Source: JAUZOB01 sp963692465 (lineage in GTDB: Bacteria > Bacteroidota > Bacteroidia > Bacteroidales > Prolixibacteraceae). Taken from it: a DNA stretch of 64,000 nt. Position 1 is the first letter of the stretch. Each line of letters begins with the position of its first letter. Where the stretch lies: NCBI GenBank assembly GCA_963692465.1, contig OY829943.1:1488001-1552000 (forward strand). The letters are read 5' to 3'. Shown here piece by piece: positions 33,737 through 42,077 of this stretch. The position numbers were made by a program, and so were the translations under genes. The notes under the pieces are model-generated. The model made no database searches, was not told the DNA's origin, and worked only from the letters and a program-made list of their open reading frames with translations.

Positions 33737-34612
33737 TTATTTTTTACCTGTTTTAAACAGGAGATCCTTTTCTCCCCTGGTTAAACTTTCGTATCCCGAT
33801 CTACCAATCTTGTCAAGAACCCGGTCCACCTCTTTTTGTTGCGCCGTTCCTAGCCCTGATGAATCAAAATCCTTTCTACCTTGACGAAACGTCACACTCA
33901 TTCGTTTCCGCTGTAAAGTTCGGAACCCTACCCATTCAAAAAAATCACCAATCCAATGCCCGTAATTCTTTCCCCTTTTCAAACCATAGACATATACCAT
34001 CCCCCAGAAAGCACCACCAATATGAGCTACATTTCCTCCGGAATTAGATGTTGAGATCCCCACCACATAAAGCACAATAAAGACCAAGGCTATATATTTT
34101 ATCCGGACAGGACCAATTAGCAGAACGTCAACCCGATGATTCGGAACAAAAAAGGCAAGTGCAACCAAAATCGCAAAAATCGAAGCAGAGGCTCCAAGTA
34201 ACATTGATTCATGAACAATCCCTCTGAAAACCGGGAACAGATTATAACCTAATACAAAAAATATCGCACCACAAATTCCTCCAAGAATATAAACCGAAAG
34301 CAATTTCGCTCCATCAAAATAATCAAGAAAGATCTTCCCAAACCAGTACAAACACAACAAATTAAACAAAACATGCCACAGATCGAAATGCAAAAACATA
34401 TAAGTAATCACCGTCCATGGCATTTTTGTCAGCAACGATAAGGATGCCGGTAACGAAAACCATCCCACCAATGGGAAAGAGGGTACACCTGCTAAGAAAT
34501 AAAACAGATGAATAACTCTTAAAATAAGAAATACTCCGACATTAATAAAAATCAAACGACTAAGCATCGTCCCATGCCGGATATTATATTTCAATTCTTC
34601 CCATATTCCCAT
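33737..34612 (-). CDS. Rhomboid-family intramembrane protease, second of a tandem pair
   Basis: The hydrophobic core has six helices. The catalytic Ser lies in LLGASASIFAILVAL, where the usual GASGAIFG is changed to GASASIFA. The catalytic His lies in NVAHIGGAFWG. The HxxxN element of helix 2 is present as HVLFNLLCLYWFGK. A soluble basic tail of about 70 residues follows the last helix (from about 220), absent from the neighbouring paralogue. The gene starts 2 bases after the stop of the first rhomboid gene. The substrate is unknown. The altered serine loop leaves activity slightly less certain than for the first copy, although the Ser and His are both there. Confidence 0.9.
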   Translation of the reverse strand: MGIWEELKYNIRHGTMLSRLIFINVGVFLILRVIHLFYFLAGVPSFPLVGWFSLPASLSLLTKMPWTVITYMFLHFDLWHVLFNLLCLYWFGKIFLDYFDGAKLLSVYILGGICGAIFFVLGYNLFPVFRGIVHESMLLGASASIFAILVALAFFVPNHRVDVLLIGPVRIKYIALVFIVLYVVGISTSNSGGNVAHIGGAFWGMVYVYGLKRGKNYGHWIGDFFEWVGFRTLQRKRMSVTFRQGRKDFDSSGLGTAQQKEVDRVLDKIGRSGYESLTRGEKDLLFKTGKK

Positions 34613-34614
34613 AC

Positions 34615-35430
34615 CTAATAGAAGTTTTTAGAGGTCTTATTCCAATATTTTATCAATATAAAACCAAATAACATCCCTCCAAGATGGGCAAAATGAGCAA
34701 CATTCGAACCAGGCTGTGATATTCCGAGATACAACTCAAGAAGTCCATATCCGATTACAAAATATTTAGCTTTTAACGGAATCGGAGGAAAAAGCAACAT
34801 CAATTCCGTATTAGGGAATAACATCCCAAATGCCAATAGAACACCAAAGATAGCCCCCGAAGCCCCAATCGTCGGAATATTCATCTGTGCCTGTATCATT
34901 GCATTAACCATCACTGTTGCTTGTTGTCCCATTTGCGGATCGTTTGGCGTGTTGAACCATTGATTGACAAAGTTAAACGCTTCTGGTCCCAGCAAATAAG
35001 AATATCGGTGCATAAAATCAGACAACAATTCCGGCGAAGGTGAACTACTAAAAATTGCAGCTAAATGCTGCATCTGAGAGATTTCTATAAAATTAACGAA
35101 GGTATGCAACGCCACGGCACCCAACCCCGTCACAAAATAATAAATAAGAAATCTCCGGGGTCCCCACACCTGTTCCAAAACTCTTCCAAACATCCAAAGA
35201 GCAAACATATTAAACAACAAATGGGTAAAACCACCATGCATAAACATGTGCGTTATCAACTGATACGGACGGAAATACTCTGATTGAAAATAATACAGTC
35301 CCAAGAGCTGCGTCAGATTTACACCTCGCATCTCCAATGCTTTCGTTGCAAGCAACATCACTACATTAACCAGAATCAGATTCTTTACAACGGGAGGGGT
35401 CCCGCTCCATATCCCTCTATTTTGATACAT
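34615..35430 (-). CDS. Rhomboid-family intramembrane serine protease, first of a tandem pair
   Basis: This 271-residue rhomboid keeps the canonical active site: GASGAIFGVLLAFG with the nucleophile Ser and NVAHFAHLGGMLFG with the catalytic His. HMFMHGGFTHLLFNMFALWMFG supplies the helix-2 His and Asn. A loop of about 80 residues between helices 3 and 4 (about 108-180) is longer than in small rhomboids and is rich in Gln, Met and Pro. It cleaves membrane proteins within or beside their transmembrane segment; the substrate is not predictable. It is followed at 2 bases by the second rhomboid and lies downstream of mutL by 76 bases. Confidence 0.94.
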   Translation of the reverse strand: MYQNRGIWSGTPPVVKNLILVNVVMLLATKALEMRGVNLTQLLGLYYFQSEYFRPYQLITHMFMHGGFTHLLFNMFALWMFGRVLEQVWGPRRFLIYYFVTGLGAVALHTFVNFIEISQMQHLAAIFSSSPSPELLSDFMHRYSYLLGPEAFNFVNQWFNTPNDPQMGQQATVMVNAMIQAQMNIPTIGASGAIFGVLLAFGMLFPNTELMLLFPPIPLKAKYFVIGYGLLELYLGISQPGSNVAHFAHLGGMLFGFILIKYWNKTSKNFY

Positions 35431-35506
35431 ACTCTATGTCCTTAGATCTTTTCTCAAATTTAAAAATTTATTGATAACAATCGTCTAAATTCGATTGTCG
35501 CTCAAG

Positions 35507-37348
35507 CTATTTCAACCGTTTTTCAAATTCCTCAATCGGAATTATAAAAACGACCGGTTTACCTGACGGCGAAAACTTAGGCGAAGAACAAGCAAAAAGA
35601 CTGTCAACCAATCCTCTCATCTCTTCCTGAGAAAGAGACTTTCCACAATCTATCACCGAAAAACCGGCTATCTCAAGAGCCAGATCTTCTCTTAATTTTC
35701 CTTTAATATCAATCGCTTTACTTTTTAAGTCTTCCAGCAACGATTCAATAAAAGGACGACAATCTCCGATTTCTACCTCAGCCGGAACTCCTGCAATAAG
35801 AAAAGAGCCAGGACCGAATAAACGAATATCAAATCCCATGTAATGCAAGTCTGGTAAAATCTCATTCAAAAGGGTTGCATCGGCAGCTTCTAGTTGAATA
35901 GTCTGAGGATATAGTAACTGCTGTCCGGTAAAAGCCCGTTCTTTTATAACATTCAGGAAACGCTCATAAAGAATTCGCTCGTGAGCTCTTTTCTGATCAA
36001 TTACCATCAGCCCCGATTTCACCGGTGTTAAAATGTATCTGTTTTTCAATTTCAAATACACTGACCCTGTATGAATCACCTCATTAGGAATAAGCTCCGT
36101 CTGCCGCATCGTCTCCTCTTCGGAGAACAAGGACCCAGAATCTTTATCATTTGCAAATGAATAGAGCTTTTCCCATTGAGGAACAATTTCATTCCGTTTC
36201 CACGGAGATTGATAAGAAGAATTACTTGAATGATCCTGTTCAAACGGATTATAATCCGGATCAACTGCTATTCTGGGAGGATCAATAATCGTCCCCGGTC
36301 TGGGAGGTAATGGTATTTCGATACTCCCCTGCTGATTAAAGTCGATTGACGGAACCACATTGAACTTTCCGAGAGACTCCCTCAATGCCGCGCCTATAAT
36401 CTGCCAGATCGATTGTTCATTCTCAAATTTTATCTCTGTCTTGGTCGGATGAATATTAATATCAATGGTTTCCGGATTAACTTCAAAAAACAGAACATAC
36501 AATGGGAATGAATCAGGCGGAAGTACCTTCTCATAAGCATGCATCACCGCCCTATGAAAAAAAGGATGCCTCATATACCGGTTATTCACAAAGAAAAATT
36601 GTTCTCCCATCGTTTTTCTTGCATCATGCGGATCTCCAACAAACCCCTTTATTTTCACCAACGAAGTTTCCGTATCCACAGGAATAAGATGCGATTTTTG
36701 TCCTTTTGCAATAAGTCCAATAATCCGTTTCTTCAAATTCTCAGACGGCAACTCATAGATCGGTGAGTTATTATGGAACAATGCGCATTCAATCTCCGGG
36801 TTAGCCAGTGCCACTCGCTGAAATTCATCTATAATATGCCGGAGTTCAGTCGTATTGGATTTTAAAAATTTTCTCCTTGCAGGAATATTGTAAAATAAAT
36901 TTTTAACCTGAAAATTCGTTCCCCCTGCACATTCAACCAGTTCCTGTTTAACCAAGACAGACCCGTTGATCTGAATAAATGTTCCTAACTCATCTGTTTT
37001 CCGCCGAGTACGTAATTCCACTTCTGCAACCGAAGCAATAGAAGCCAGAGCCTCTCCCCGAAACCCCATCGTACGAATTGCGAACAGATCTTCTGCCTTT
37101 CTTATTTTCGAAGTTGCATGCCTTTCAAAACTCATCCGGGCATCTGTTTCAGACATTCCGCTGCCATTATCAACAACCTGAATCAGTGTACGTCCTGCAT
37201 CTTTTACATAGACCTTCACCGATGTACTCCCTGCATCTATTGCATTTTCCATGAGTTCTTTAATCACCGATGCCGGTCGTTGAATCACCTCTCCTGCTGC
37301 AATCTGATTCGCAACAGAATCTGGCAACACCTGGATTATATCAGCCAC
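35507..37348 (-). CDS. mutL: DNA mismatch repair protein MutL
   Basis: The N-terminal GHKL ATPase (1-330) has all motifs: ELMENAIDAG, DNGSGM, ATSKIRKAEDL and TMGFRGEAL. A Pro-rich linker (340-430) leads to the C-terminal dimerisation domain. There the endonuclease motif DQHA(x)2E(x)4E reads DQKRAHERILYE (451-462), and the CPHGRP zinc motif reads SPSGKP (603-608). The metal-binding His and Cys are therefore missing and this MutL probably lacks nicking activity. The length of 613 residues is typical. The start codon is GTG (37346-37348). A perfect -7 element lies 27 bases upstream. It is divergent from the YifB gene. MutL assignment is secure; loss of nuclease function is inference. Confidence 0.96.
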   Translation of the reverse strand: MADIIQVLPDSVANQIAAGEVIQRPASVIKELMENAIDAGSTSVKVYVKDAGRTLIQVVDNGSGMSETDARMSFERHATSKIRKAEDLFAIRTMGFRGEALASIASVAEVELRTRRKTDELGTFIQINGSVLVKQELVECAGGTNFQVKNLFYNIPARRKFLKSNTTELRHIIDEFQRVALANPEIECALFHNNSPIYELPSENLKKRIIGLIAKGQKSHLIPVDTETSLVKIKGFVGDPHDARKTMGEQFFFVNNRYMRHPFFHRAVMHAYEKVLPPDSFPLYVLFFEVNPETIDINIHPTKTEIKFENEQSIWQIIGAALRESLGKFNVVPSIDFNQQGSIEIPLPPRPGTIIDPPRIAVDPDYNPFEQDHSSNSSYQSPWKRNEIVPQWEKLYSFANDKDSGSLFSEEETMRQTELIPNEVIHTGSVYLKLKNRYILTPVKSGLMVIDQKRAHERILYERFLNVIKERAFTGQQLLYPQTIQLEAADATLLNEILPDLHYMGFDIRLFGPGSFLIAGVPAEVEIGDCRPFIESLLEDLKSKAIDIKGKLREDLALEIAGFSVIDCGKSLSQEEMRGLVDSLFACSSPKFSPSGKPVVFIIPIEEFEKRLK

Positions 37349-37374
37349 TATTCTCTCCGTTTTGGTACTTATCG

Positions 37375-37382
37375 CAAAGATA
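37375..37382 (-). promoter_or_regulatory. Predicted -7 element for mutL
   Basis: The minus strand reads TATCTTTG, matching TAnnTTTG. It would start transcription about 20 bases before the GTG start codon and supports that codon. No TTG is seen at -33. Confidence 0.55.
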
Positions 37383-37468
37383 ATGCTATTTTCTTTAGAA
37401 TAGGAGTTTACACTTCTTCAGGATTATTCCTATTTTTACTAAACAGAATAATAACTCTATTTTTAATC

Positions 37469-39007
37469 ATGTTAGTCAAAACATTCGGAAGTGCCGTCCA
37501 TGGAATTGACGCTTTTACTATAACCATCGAAGTCAATGTAATGCAAGGCATCAAATTCTCAATTGTAGGTCTACCCGACAATGCTGTTAAAGAAAGCCAA
37601 CAGCGAATCGAATCAGCTTTAAAAGAAAACGGATTCAAACTTCCAGGAAAGAAGACAATCATCAATATGGCTCCTGCCGACATTCGCAAAGAAGGTTCTT
37701 CCTATGACCTTCCGCTGGCAATCGGCATTATTGCCGCATCCGGACAAATTAAAGCCGAAAAATTAAATCGTTATATCATTATGGGCGAACTATCCCTGGA
37801 CGGAAGCATTCTCCCAATCCGGGGAGCTCTTCCCATTGCCATCAATGCCCGGCAAGAAGGATTCGAAGGATTTATTGTTCCCCAAAATAATGCCAAAGAA
37901 GCAGCGGTAGTTGACAAACTCTGTGTATACGGAGTCAAAAACATCCGACAAGTGATTGATTTTTTCGATAAGGATCAACCTCTTGAAAGAACAATAGTCA
38001 ATACCCGCGAAGAATTCCTCAATCAACAAACAATCTCCGAACCCGATTTCTCCGAAGTAAGAGGACAGGAAGAAGTCAAACGAGCACTTGAAATTGCTGC
38101 TGCCGGAGGACATAACGTAATCATGATCGGCCCTCCCGGAGCAGGAAAGACAATGCTTGCAAAAAGAATTTCATCCATACTACCTCCCTTCACGCTAAAA
38201 GAAGCACTCGAAACGACTAAAATTCACTCCGTCACAGGGAAACTTGACCAAAACACCTCCCTTATGACCCGACGTCCTTTCAGAGCACCTCATCACACAA
38301 TATCAGATATCGCTCTCGTGGGAGGAGGCGCCTTTCCTCAACCGGGAGAAATATCTCTGGCACATAATGGAGTTCTTTTTCTTGACGAACTTCCCGAATT
38401 CAGGCATTCGGCGCTTGAAGTCCTACGTCAGCCTCTCGAAGATCGTAAAATCACCATCTCTCGGTCTAAGTTTACCGTCGAATATCCAGCTGGTTTTATG
38501 CTTGTTGCCTCAATGAACCCTTGCCCCTGCGGATATTATAACCATCCCACCAAAGAATGTGTCTGTTCCCCGGGGGCCGTTCAAAAATACCTGAACCGTA
38601 TTTCCGGTCCCCTTCTTGACCGCATTGATATTCACCTCGAAGTCATCCCGGTCCCTTTTTCCAAACTATCCGACACTCATCCCGCTGAATCCAGTAGTGT
38701 TATCCGAGCCAGAGTTGTTGCCGCAAGAGAAATCCAATCCGAACGATTCAAAGGCATTGACCATATTTACAGCAATGCCCAAATGGAAGGAGAACTGATT
38801 CATCGATTTGCTTGCCCCGACCAGGAAGGGAGACATCTTCTGAAAGATGCAATGGAACGACTTGCACTCTCAGCCAGAGCATACAACCGCATACTAAAGG
38901 TAGCAAGAACCATTGCCGACCTCGACAATTCACCTCAAATTAAGCCGCTTCACCTCGCTGAAGCAATTACTTATCGAAGTCTTGATCGTGAAAGCTGGGG
39001 AAACTAA
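37469..39007 (+). CDS. YifB/ComM-family Mg-chelatase-like AAA+ ATPase
   Basis: The 512-residue protein starts MLVKTFGSAVHGIDAF with an N-terminal Lon-protease-like domain (1-170). An AAA+ module carries Walker A GPPGAGKTMLAKR, Walker B GVLFLDELPEF, and a zinc-like cluster NPCPCGYYNHPTKECVC. The C-terminal Mg-chelatase domain closes the protein. The family includes ComM, a helicase for branch migration in natural transformation, although most members are unstudied. An open frame extends upstream to 37118, but that part is antisense to mutL and unlike the family, so the ATG at 37469 is used. ATPase class is secure; the DNA-processing role is transferred from homologues. Confidence 0.95.
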   Translation: MLVKTFGSAVHGIDAFTITIEVNVMQGIKFSIVGLPDNAVKESQQRIESALKENGFKLPGKKTIINMAPADIRKEGSSYDLPLAIGIIAASGQIKAEKLNRYIIMGELSLDGSILPIRGALPIAINARQEGFEGFIVPQNNAKEAAVVDKLCVYGVKNIRQVIDFFDKDQPLERTIVNTREEFLNQQTISEPDFSEVRGQEEVKRALEIAAAGGHNVIMIGPPGAGKTMLAKRISSILPPFTLKEALETTKIHSVTGKLDQNTSLMTRRPFRAPHHTISDIALVGGGAFPQPGEISLAHNGVLFLDELPEFRHSALEVLRQPLEDRKITISRSKFTVEYPAGFMLVASMNPCPCGYYNHPTKECVCSPGAVQKYLNRISGPLLDRIDIHLEVIPVPFSKLSDTHPAESSSVIRARVVAAREIQSERFKGIDHIYSNAQMEGELIHRFACPDQEGRHLLKDAMERLALSARAYNRILKVARTIADLDNSPQIKPLHLAEAITYRSLDRESWGN

Positions 39008-39029
39008 CCGTACGTAGCGCTATTTACCT

Positions 39030-39037
39030 TATATTTG
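39030..39037 (+). promoter_or_regulatory. Predicted -7 element for inorganic pyrophosphatase gene
   Basis: TATATTTG matches TAnnTTTG and ends 14 bases before the ATG at 39052. It lies in the 44-base gap after the YifB gene. Confidence 0.55.
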
Positions 39038-39051
39038 CCGAAAAATTTTTT

Positions 39052-39723
39052 ATGGCTGACAAATTATCAGATCCCATCGGACGACTGATGGGACTTCGTT
39101 ACAAATCGCACCCATGGCACGGAGTTAGTATCGGGAAAGATGCTCCCAGTGTCGTGACATCATTCATTGAAGTCGTTTCAACTGACACTGTTAAATACGA
39201 AGTAGACAAAGAAAGTGGCTATCTTCGGATCGACCGGCCTCAGAAGTATTCAAATGTAATTCCGGCTATCTATGGCTTTATTCCACAAACATATTGTGGA
39301 GCTCTGGTTGGAGAGTATTGTCGGGAAAAAACGGGAAAAGCCAATATCGACGGCGACGGCGACCCAATAGACATTTGTGTCCTTACCGAAAAGAATATCG
39401 CCCATGGAGATATTCTCGTCTCCGCAAAACCGATCGGCGGATTCAGAATGATTGATGGGAATGAAGCCGACGACAAAATTATTGCAGTTTTGAGTAACGA
39501 CACCGTTTACGGACATTTCACCGATCTTTCCGATTGTCCGACGATCGTTATTGAACGTCTAAAACATTATTTTCTAACCTACAAAGACATGCCCGGACGA
39601 GATCATAATTGTATGATCACACACACTTATGGTGTAGAAGAAGCATACGAAGTAATCACTCGTTCAATGCAGGATTACAATCACAAATTCGAATACCTTG
39701 GCAATCTGCTTTGCCACGAATAG
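39052..39723 (+). CDS. ppa: Inorganic pyrophosphatase, family I
   Basis: The enzyme hydrolyses diphosphate and so drives biosynthetic reactions. The family I core is visible: KYEVDKESGYLRIDR (substrate Lys, Glu and Arg), YGFIPQTYCG, and the metal-binding DGDGDPIDICVL with three Asp residues. A KIIAVLSND segment follows, then a C-terminal LKHYFLTYKD helix. The length of 223 residues is longer than the E. coli form (about 175) because of an N-terminal extension and a C-terminal helix, which is common in Bacteroidota. It is a single-gene unit. Identification is secure. Confidence 0.94.
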   Translation: MADKLSDPIGRLMGLRYKSHPWHGVSIGKDAPSVVTSFIEVVSTDTVKYEVDKESGYLRIDRPQKYSNVIPAIYGFIPQTYCGALVGEYCREKTGKANIDGDGDPIDICVLTEKNIAHGDILVSAKPIGGFRMIDGNEADDKIIAVLSNDTVYGHFTDLSDCPTIVIERLKHYFLTYKDMPGRDHNCMITHTYGVEEAYEVITRSMQDYNHKFEYLGNLLCHE

Positions 39724-39746
39724 CTAAAACTCAAAACCAGAAAAAC

Positions 39747-39792
39747 CCTTAAACTACCGATAACCTCCTATTGAGATATAGGTAGTTTAAGG
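39747..39792. repeat. Perfect 12-bp inverted repeat between ppa and the YgjP-like gene
   Basis: CCTTAAACTACC (39747-39758) and GGTAGTTTAAGG (39781-39792) are exact reverse complements around a 22-base loop. It begins 24 bases after the ppa stop. A T-run is absent, so it is not a standard intrinsic terminator, but it may mark the 3' end of the ppa message or a protein-binding site. The remaining gap up to 39928 holds nothing else that I can identify. Confidence 0.7.
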
Positions 39793-39927
39793 ATCTCATC
39801 TCTCTAAAAAAAGTCTATCTTTTAAAATAACATTTTGATAATAAGGCAACTCTCCTCTAATTCCTTTTTTCTTCGTATTTTTAAGTTTTAAAACTCATGC
39901 GCATTCAAAACATTCAGGGGAAGAAAC

Positions 39928-40644
39928 ATGGAACAAACAAAGAAGAGTATCGAAGGAATCGGTGAAGTTATCTTTATCCATAATCCCCGATCAACAAATA
40001 TCAGAATTAGTCTGCGGCCCGGTTCTCCGGTCCGTATCTCTGCTCCCCCTTACACCGAAGAAAATTTAATGCTGAATTTTCTGAAAGAAAAAAAGGAATG
40101 GATTAACTTCCAACAACAAAAGATCGAACAAAAAACAATCCTTTTTCTTCCGGGGACCAACTTCAAAACACGATCACACCGTCTTGTCATTCTCCACAAC
40201 TCACCCAAACAAAGGGTTGAAGCAATGATCGGGCAAAATGAAATAAGAATTCTGATCCCCAACTGCCGGATTATTGAAAGCAACAGCGTCCAGCTTTTTA
40301 TCAAGAAAGTCATTATTGAAACGCTACGCAAAGAAGCAAAGGCTTATCTACCACTATTAATCAGAAATCTGGCCAGTCAATATGGGTTTCATTACAATCA
40401 GATAGCCATTAAAAATCTTCGTTCCAAATGGGGTAGTTGTTCCGGATCGAACAATCTGAATTTTAACCTTCACCTAATGAGACTTCCCGATCCACTCATT
40501 CGCTATGTGGTACTTCACGAACTGGCCCATACGGTCGAAAAAAATCATGGCCCAAAATTTTGGAAATTACTTGACAACATACTTGGCAATGCCCATGAAA
40601 CAGATTCCATGATGAGAAAGTACCACGTTGAATTTGTCTATTAA
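39928..40644 (+). CDS. YgjP-like (DUF45) zinc metallopeptidase
   Basis: The 238-residue protein carries the zincin motif HELAHTVEKNHGPKFW, with HExxH and a downstream His, preceded by the family signature LRSKWGSCSGSNNLNFNLHLMRLP. The N-terminal half (1-120) is a beta-rich domain typical of this group. The family (YgjP/WLM-like, M48-related) is assumed to have peptidase activity; its substrates are mostly unknown, with links to restriction and DNA-repair loci in some genomes. It has no signal peptide and should be cytoplasmic. A purine-rich AGGGGAAG lies a few bases before the ATG, unusual for this genome. It is followed 66 bases later by the dGTPase gene. Confidence 0.9.
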   Translation: MEQTKKSIEGIGEVIFIHNPRSTNIRISLRPGSPVRISAPPYTEENLMLNFLKEKKEWINFQQQKIEQKTILFLPGTNFKTRSHRLVILHNSPKQRVEAMIGQNEIRILIPNCRIIESNSVQLFIKKVIIETLRKEAKAYLPLLIRNLASQYGFHYNQIAIKNLRSKWGSCSGSNNLNFNLHLMRLPDPLIRYVVLHELAHTVEKNHGPKFWKLLDNILGNAHETDSMMRKYHVEFVY

Positions 40645-40709
40645 GATTTTATAGTTTTTTTGATAAAAGAATGTATATTCATTCAATAATACTCTAATTC
40701 ATTTAATCC

Positions 40710-42062
40710 ATGAAGTGGGAAGAACTTATCACAACAACAAGATTAGGGATGGAAGATCTCCATCAGGAAAAGCGTATTGACGACCGTTCTGAATTTCAAC
40801 GAGATTACGATCGGATCATCTTCTGTTCTCCTTTTCGTCGGCTTCAGAATAAAACACAGGTTTTCCCTCTTCCCGGTAGTATTTTTGTCCACAATCGACT
40901 AACTCATACTCTTGAAGTAGCCAGTGTCGGTCGGTCTTTGGGATCCATTTTATCAGAAAATTTAATTCAACACCAGGAAGCCGATTTAAAGCTAGTAGGG
41001 GAAATCGGATCAGTCATCGGTGCAGCCTGCCTGGCCCATGATCTTGGGAATCCACCCTTTGGACATTCCGGCGAAGATGCCATTTCTGAATTTTTCACCA
41101 ATGGTCCGGGATCAAATTTCAAACCATCCCTTTCCAGTAGAGAATGGGCTGATTTAAGCTGCTTTGATGGAAATGCCAATGCCTTCAGACTTCTCACTCA
41201 TCAATTTAAGGGCAGAAGGCCCGGCGGATTTGCGTTAACTTACACAACACTTGCCTCCATCGTTAAATACCCCTACGAGTCGCTCGTTGCCGAATCGTTA
41301 GGCAAGAAAAAATTCGGATTCTTCCAATCCGAGGAAGAGACTTATCTTCAGATAGCCCGCAAACTTAAACTCATTCCAATTAGCAACGACCCTATTCAAT
41401 TTAAACGCCACCCCTTTGTTTTTCTGGTTGAAGTCGCCGACGACATCTGCTATCAAATTATGGATATCGAAGATGCCTATAAACTCAAAATTCTCTCCTT
41501 CGAGAAGACTTACGATCTGTTCATGGATTTTTATGACGAAGTGTCGGATGGAAATAAAATTCAAAGAATTATTGAGATACTCGAACGGGTAACCGACCCC
41601 AACGAACAGATAGCATTTCTACGCGCAGGCGTTGTAAACATGCTAATTAACAACTGTTCTTCAATCTTCTGGGATAACCGGCAAGATATTCTTAACGGCA
41701 CTTTCGACGGACCTCTGCTTAGTCACCTTACCGGCAAGCCTGCTTTGGCTATGAAGAATATTCAAAAACTCTCTTACGAGCAGATATACAATCACTCCTC
41801 GGTTGCACAGATTGAGGTGGCCGGATTTAAAATCATGGGAACTCTTCTCGACGAATTCTCAAAAGCATTAATGAATCCTCAATACCGATATTCTCAAAAG
41901 CTTATTTCACTCATTCCTCAACAATATCTAAAACAAGATATTTCCCTGTACGAAAAGATACAATCTATTGTCGATTTTGTCTCTGGGATGACCGATCTAT
42001 ATGCCCTTGATCTCTACCGAAAATTAAAAGGTATTAATGTACCCGGATTACGTGAAAGATAA
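40710..42062 (+). CDS. dgt: Deoxyguanosinetriphosphate triphosphohydrolase
   Basis: This HD-superfamily enzyme hydrolyses dGTP, and in some members other dNTPs, to the nucleoside and triphosphate. The HD motifs are present: NRLTHTLEVASVGR, AHDLGNPPFGHSGE with the His-Asp pair, and VEVADDICYQIMDIEDA. The N-terminal QRDYDRIIFCSPFRRLQNKTQ is the nucleotide-binding signature. The length of 450 residues places it with the EcDgt-like and Bacteroidota dGTPases. It would tune dNTP pools or limit phage replication; which of these applies cannot be told. It converges on ppk1 with a 15-base gap. Identification is secure. Confidence 0.95.
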   Translation: MKWEELITTTRLGMEDLHQEKRIDDRSEFQRDYDRIIFCSPFRRLQNKTQVFPLPGSIFVHNRLTHTLEVASVGRSLGSILSENLIQHQEADLKLVGEIGSVIGAACLAHDLGNPPFGHSGEDAISEFFTNGPGSNFKPSLSSREWADLSCFDGNANAFRLLTHQFKGRRPGGFALTYTTLASIVKYPYESLVAESLGKKKFGFFQSEEETYLQIARKLKLIPISNDPIQFKRHPFVFLVEVADDICYQIMDIEDAYKLKILSFEKTYDLFMDFYDEVSDGNKIQRIIEILERVTDPNEQIAFLRAGVVNMLINNCSSIFWDNRQDILNGTFDGPLLSHLTGKPALAMKNIQKLSYEQIYNHSSVAQIEVAGFKIMGTLLDEFSKALMNPQYRYSQKLISLIPQQYLKQDISLYEKIQSIVDFVSGMTDLYALDLYRKLKGINVPGLRER

Positions 42063-42077
42063 CAAGAAAACGATTTA

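Noticed and set aside
33747..33761. Palindrome CCTGTTTTAAACAGG near the converging ends of the YihY and rhomboid genes, considered as terminator
   Set aside because: It lies inside the rhomboid coding end, leaves almost no loop, and has no T-run on either strand.
37118..37468. N-terminal extension of the YifB-type ATPase frame upstream to 37118
   Set aside because: This part is antisense to mutL, is Cys/His/Ile-rich and unlike any family member; the normal YifB start MLVKTFGSAVHG is at 37469.
40710..42062. dGTPase considered as part of an antiphage defence island
   Set aside because: The neighbours are ppk1, a YgjP-like peptidase and inorganic pyrophosphatase, with no other defence gene; a housekeeping dNTP role is simpler.
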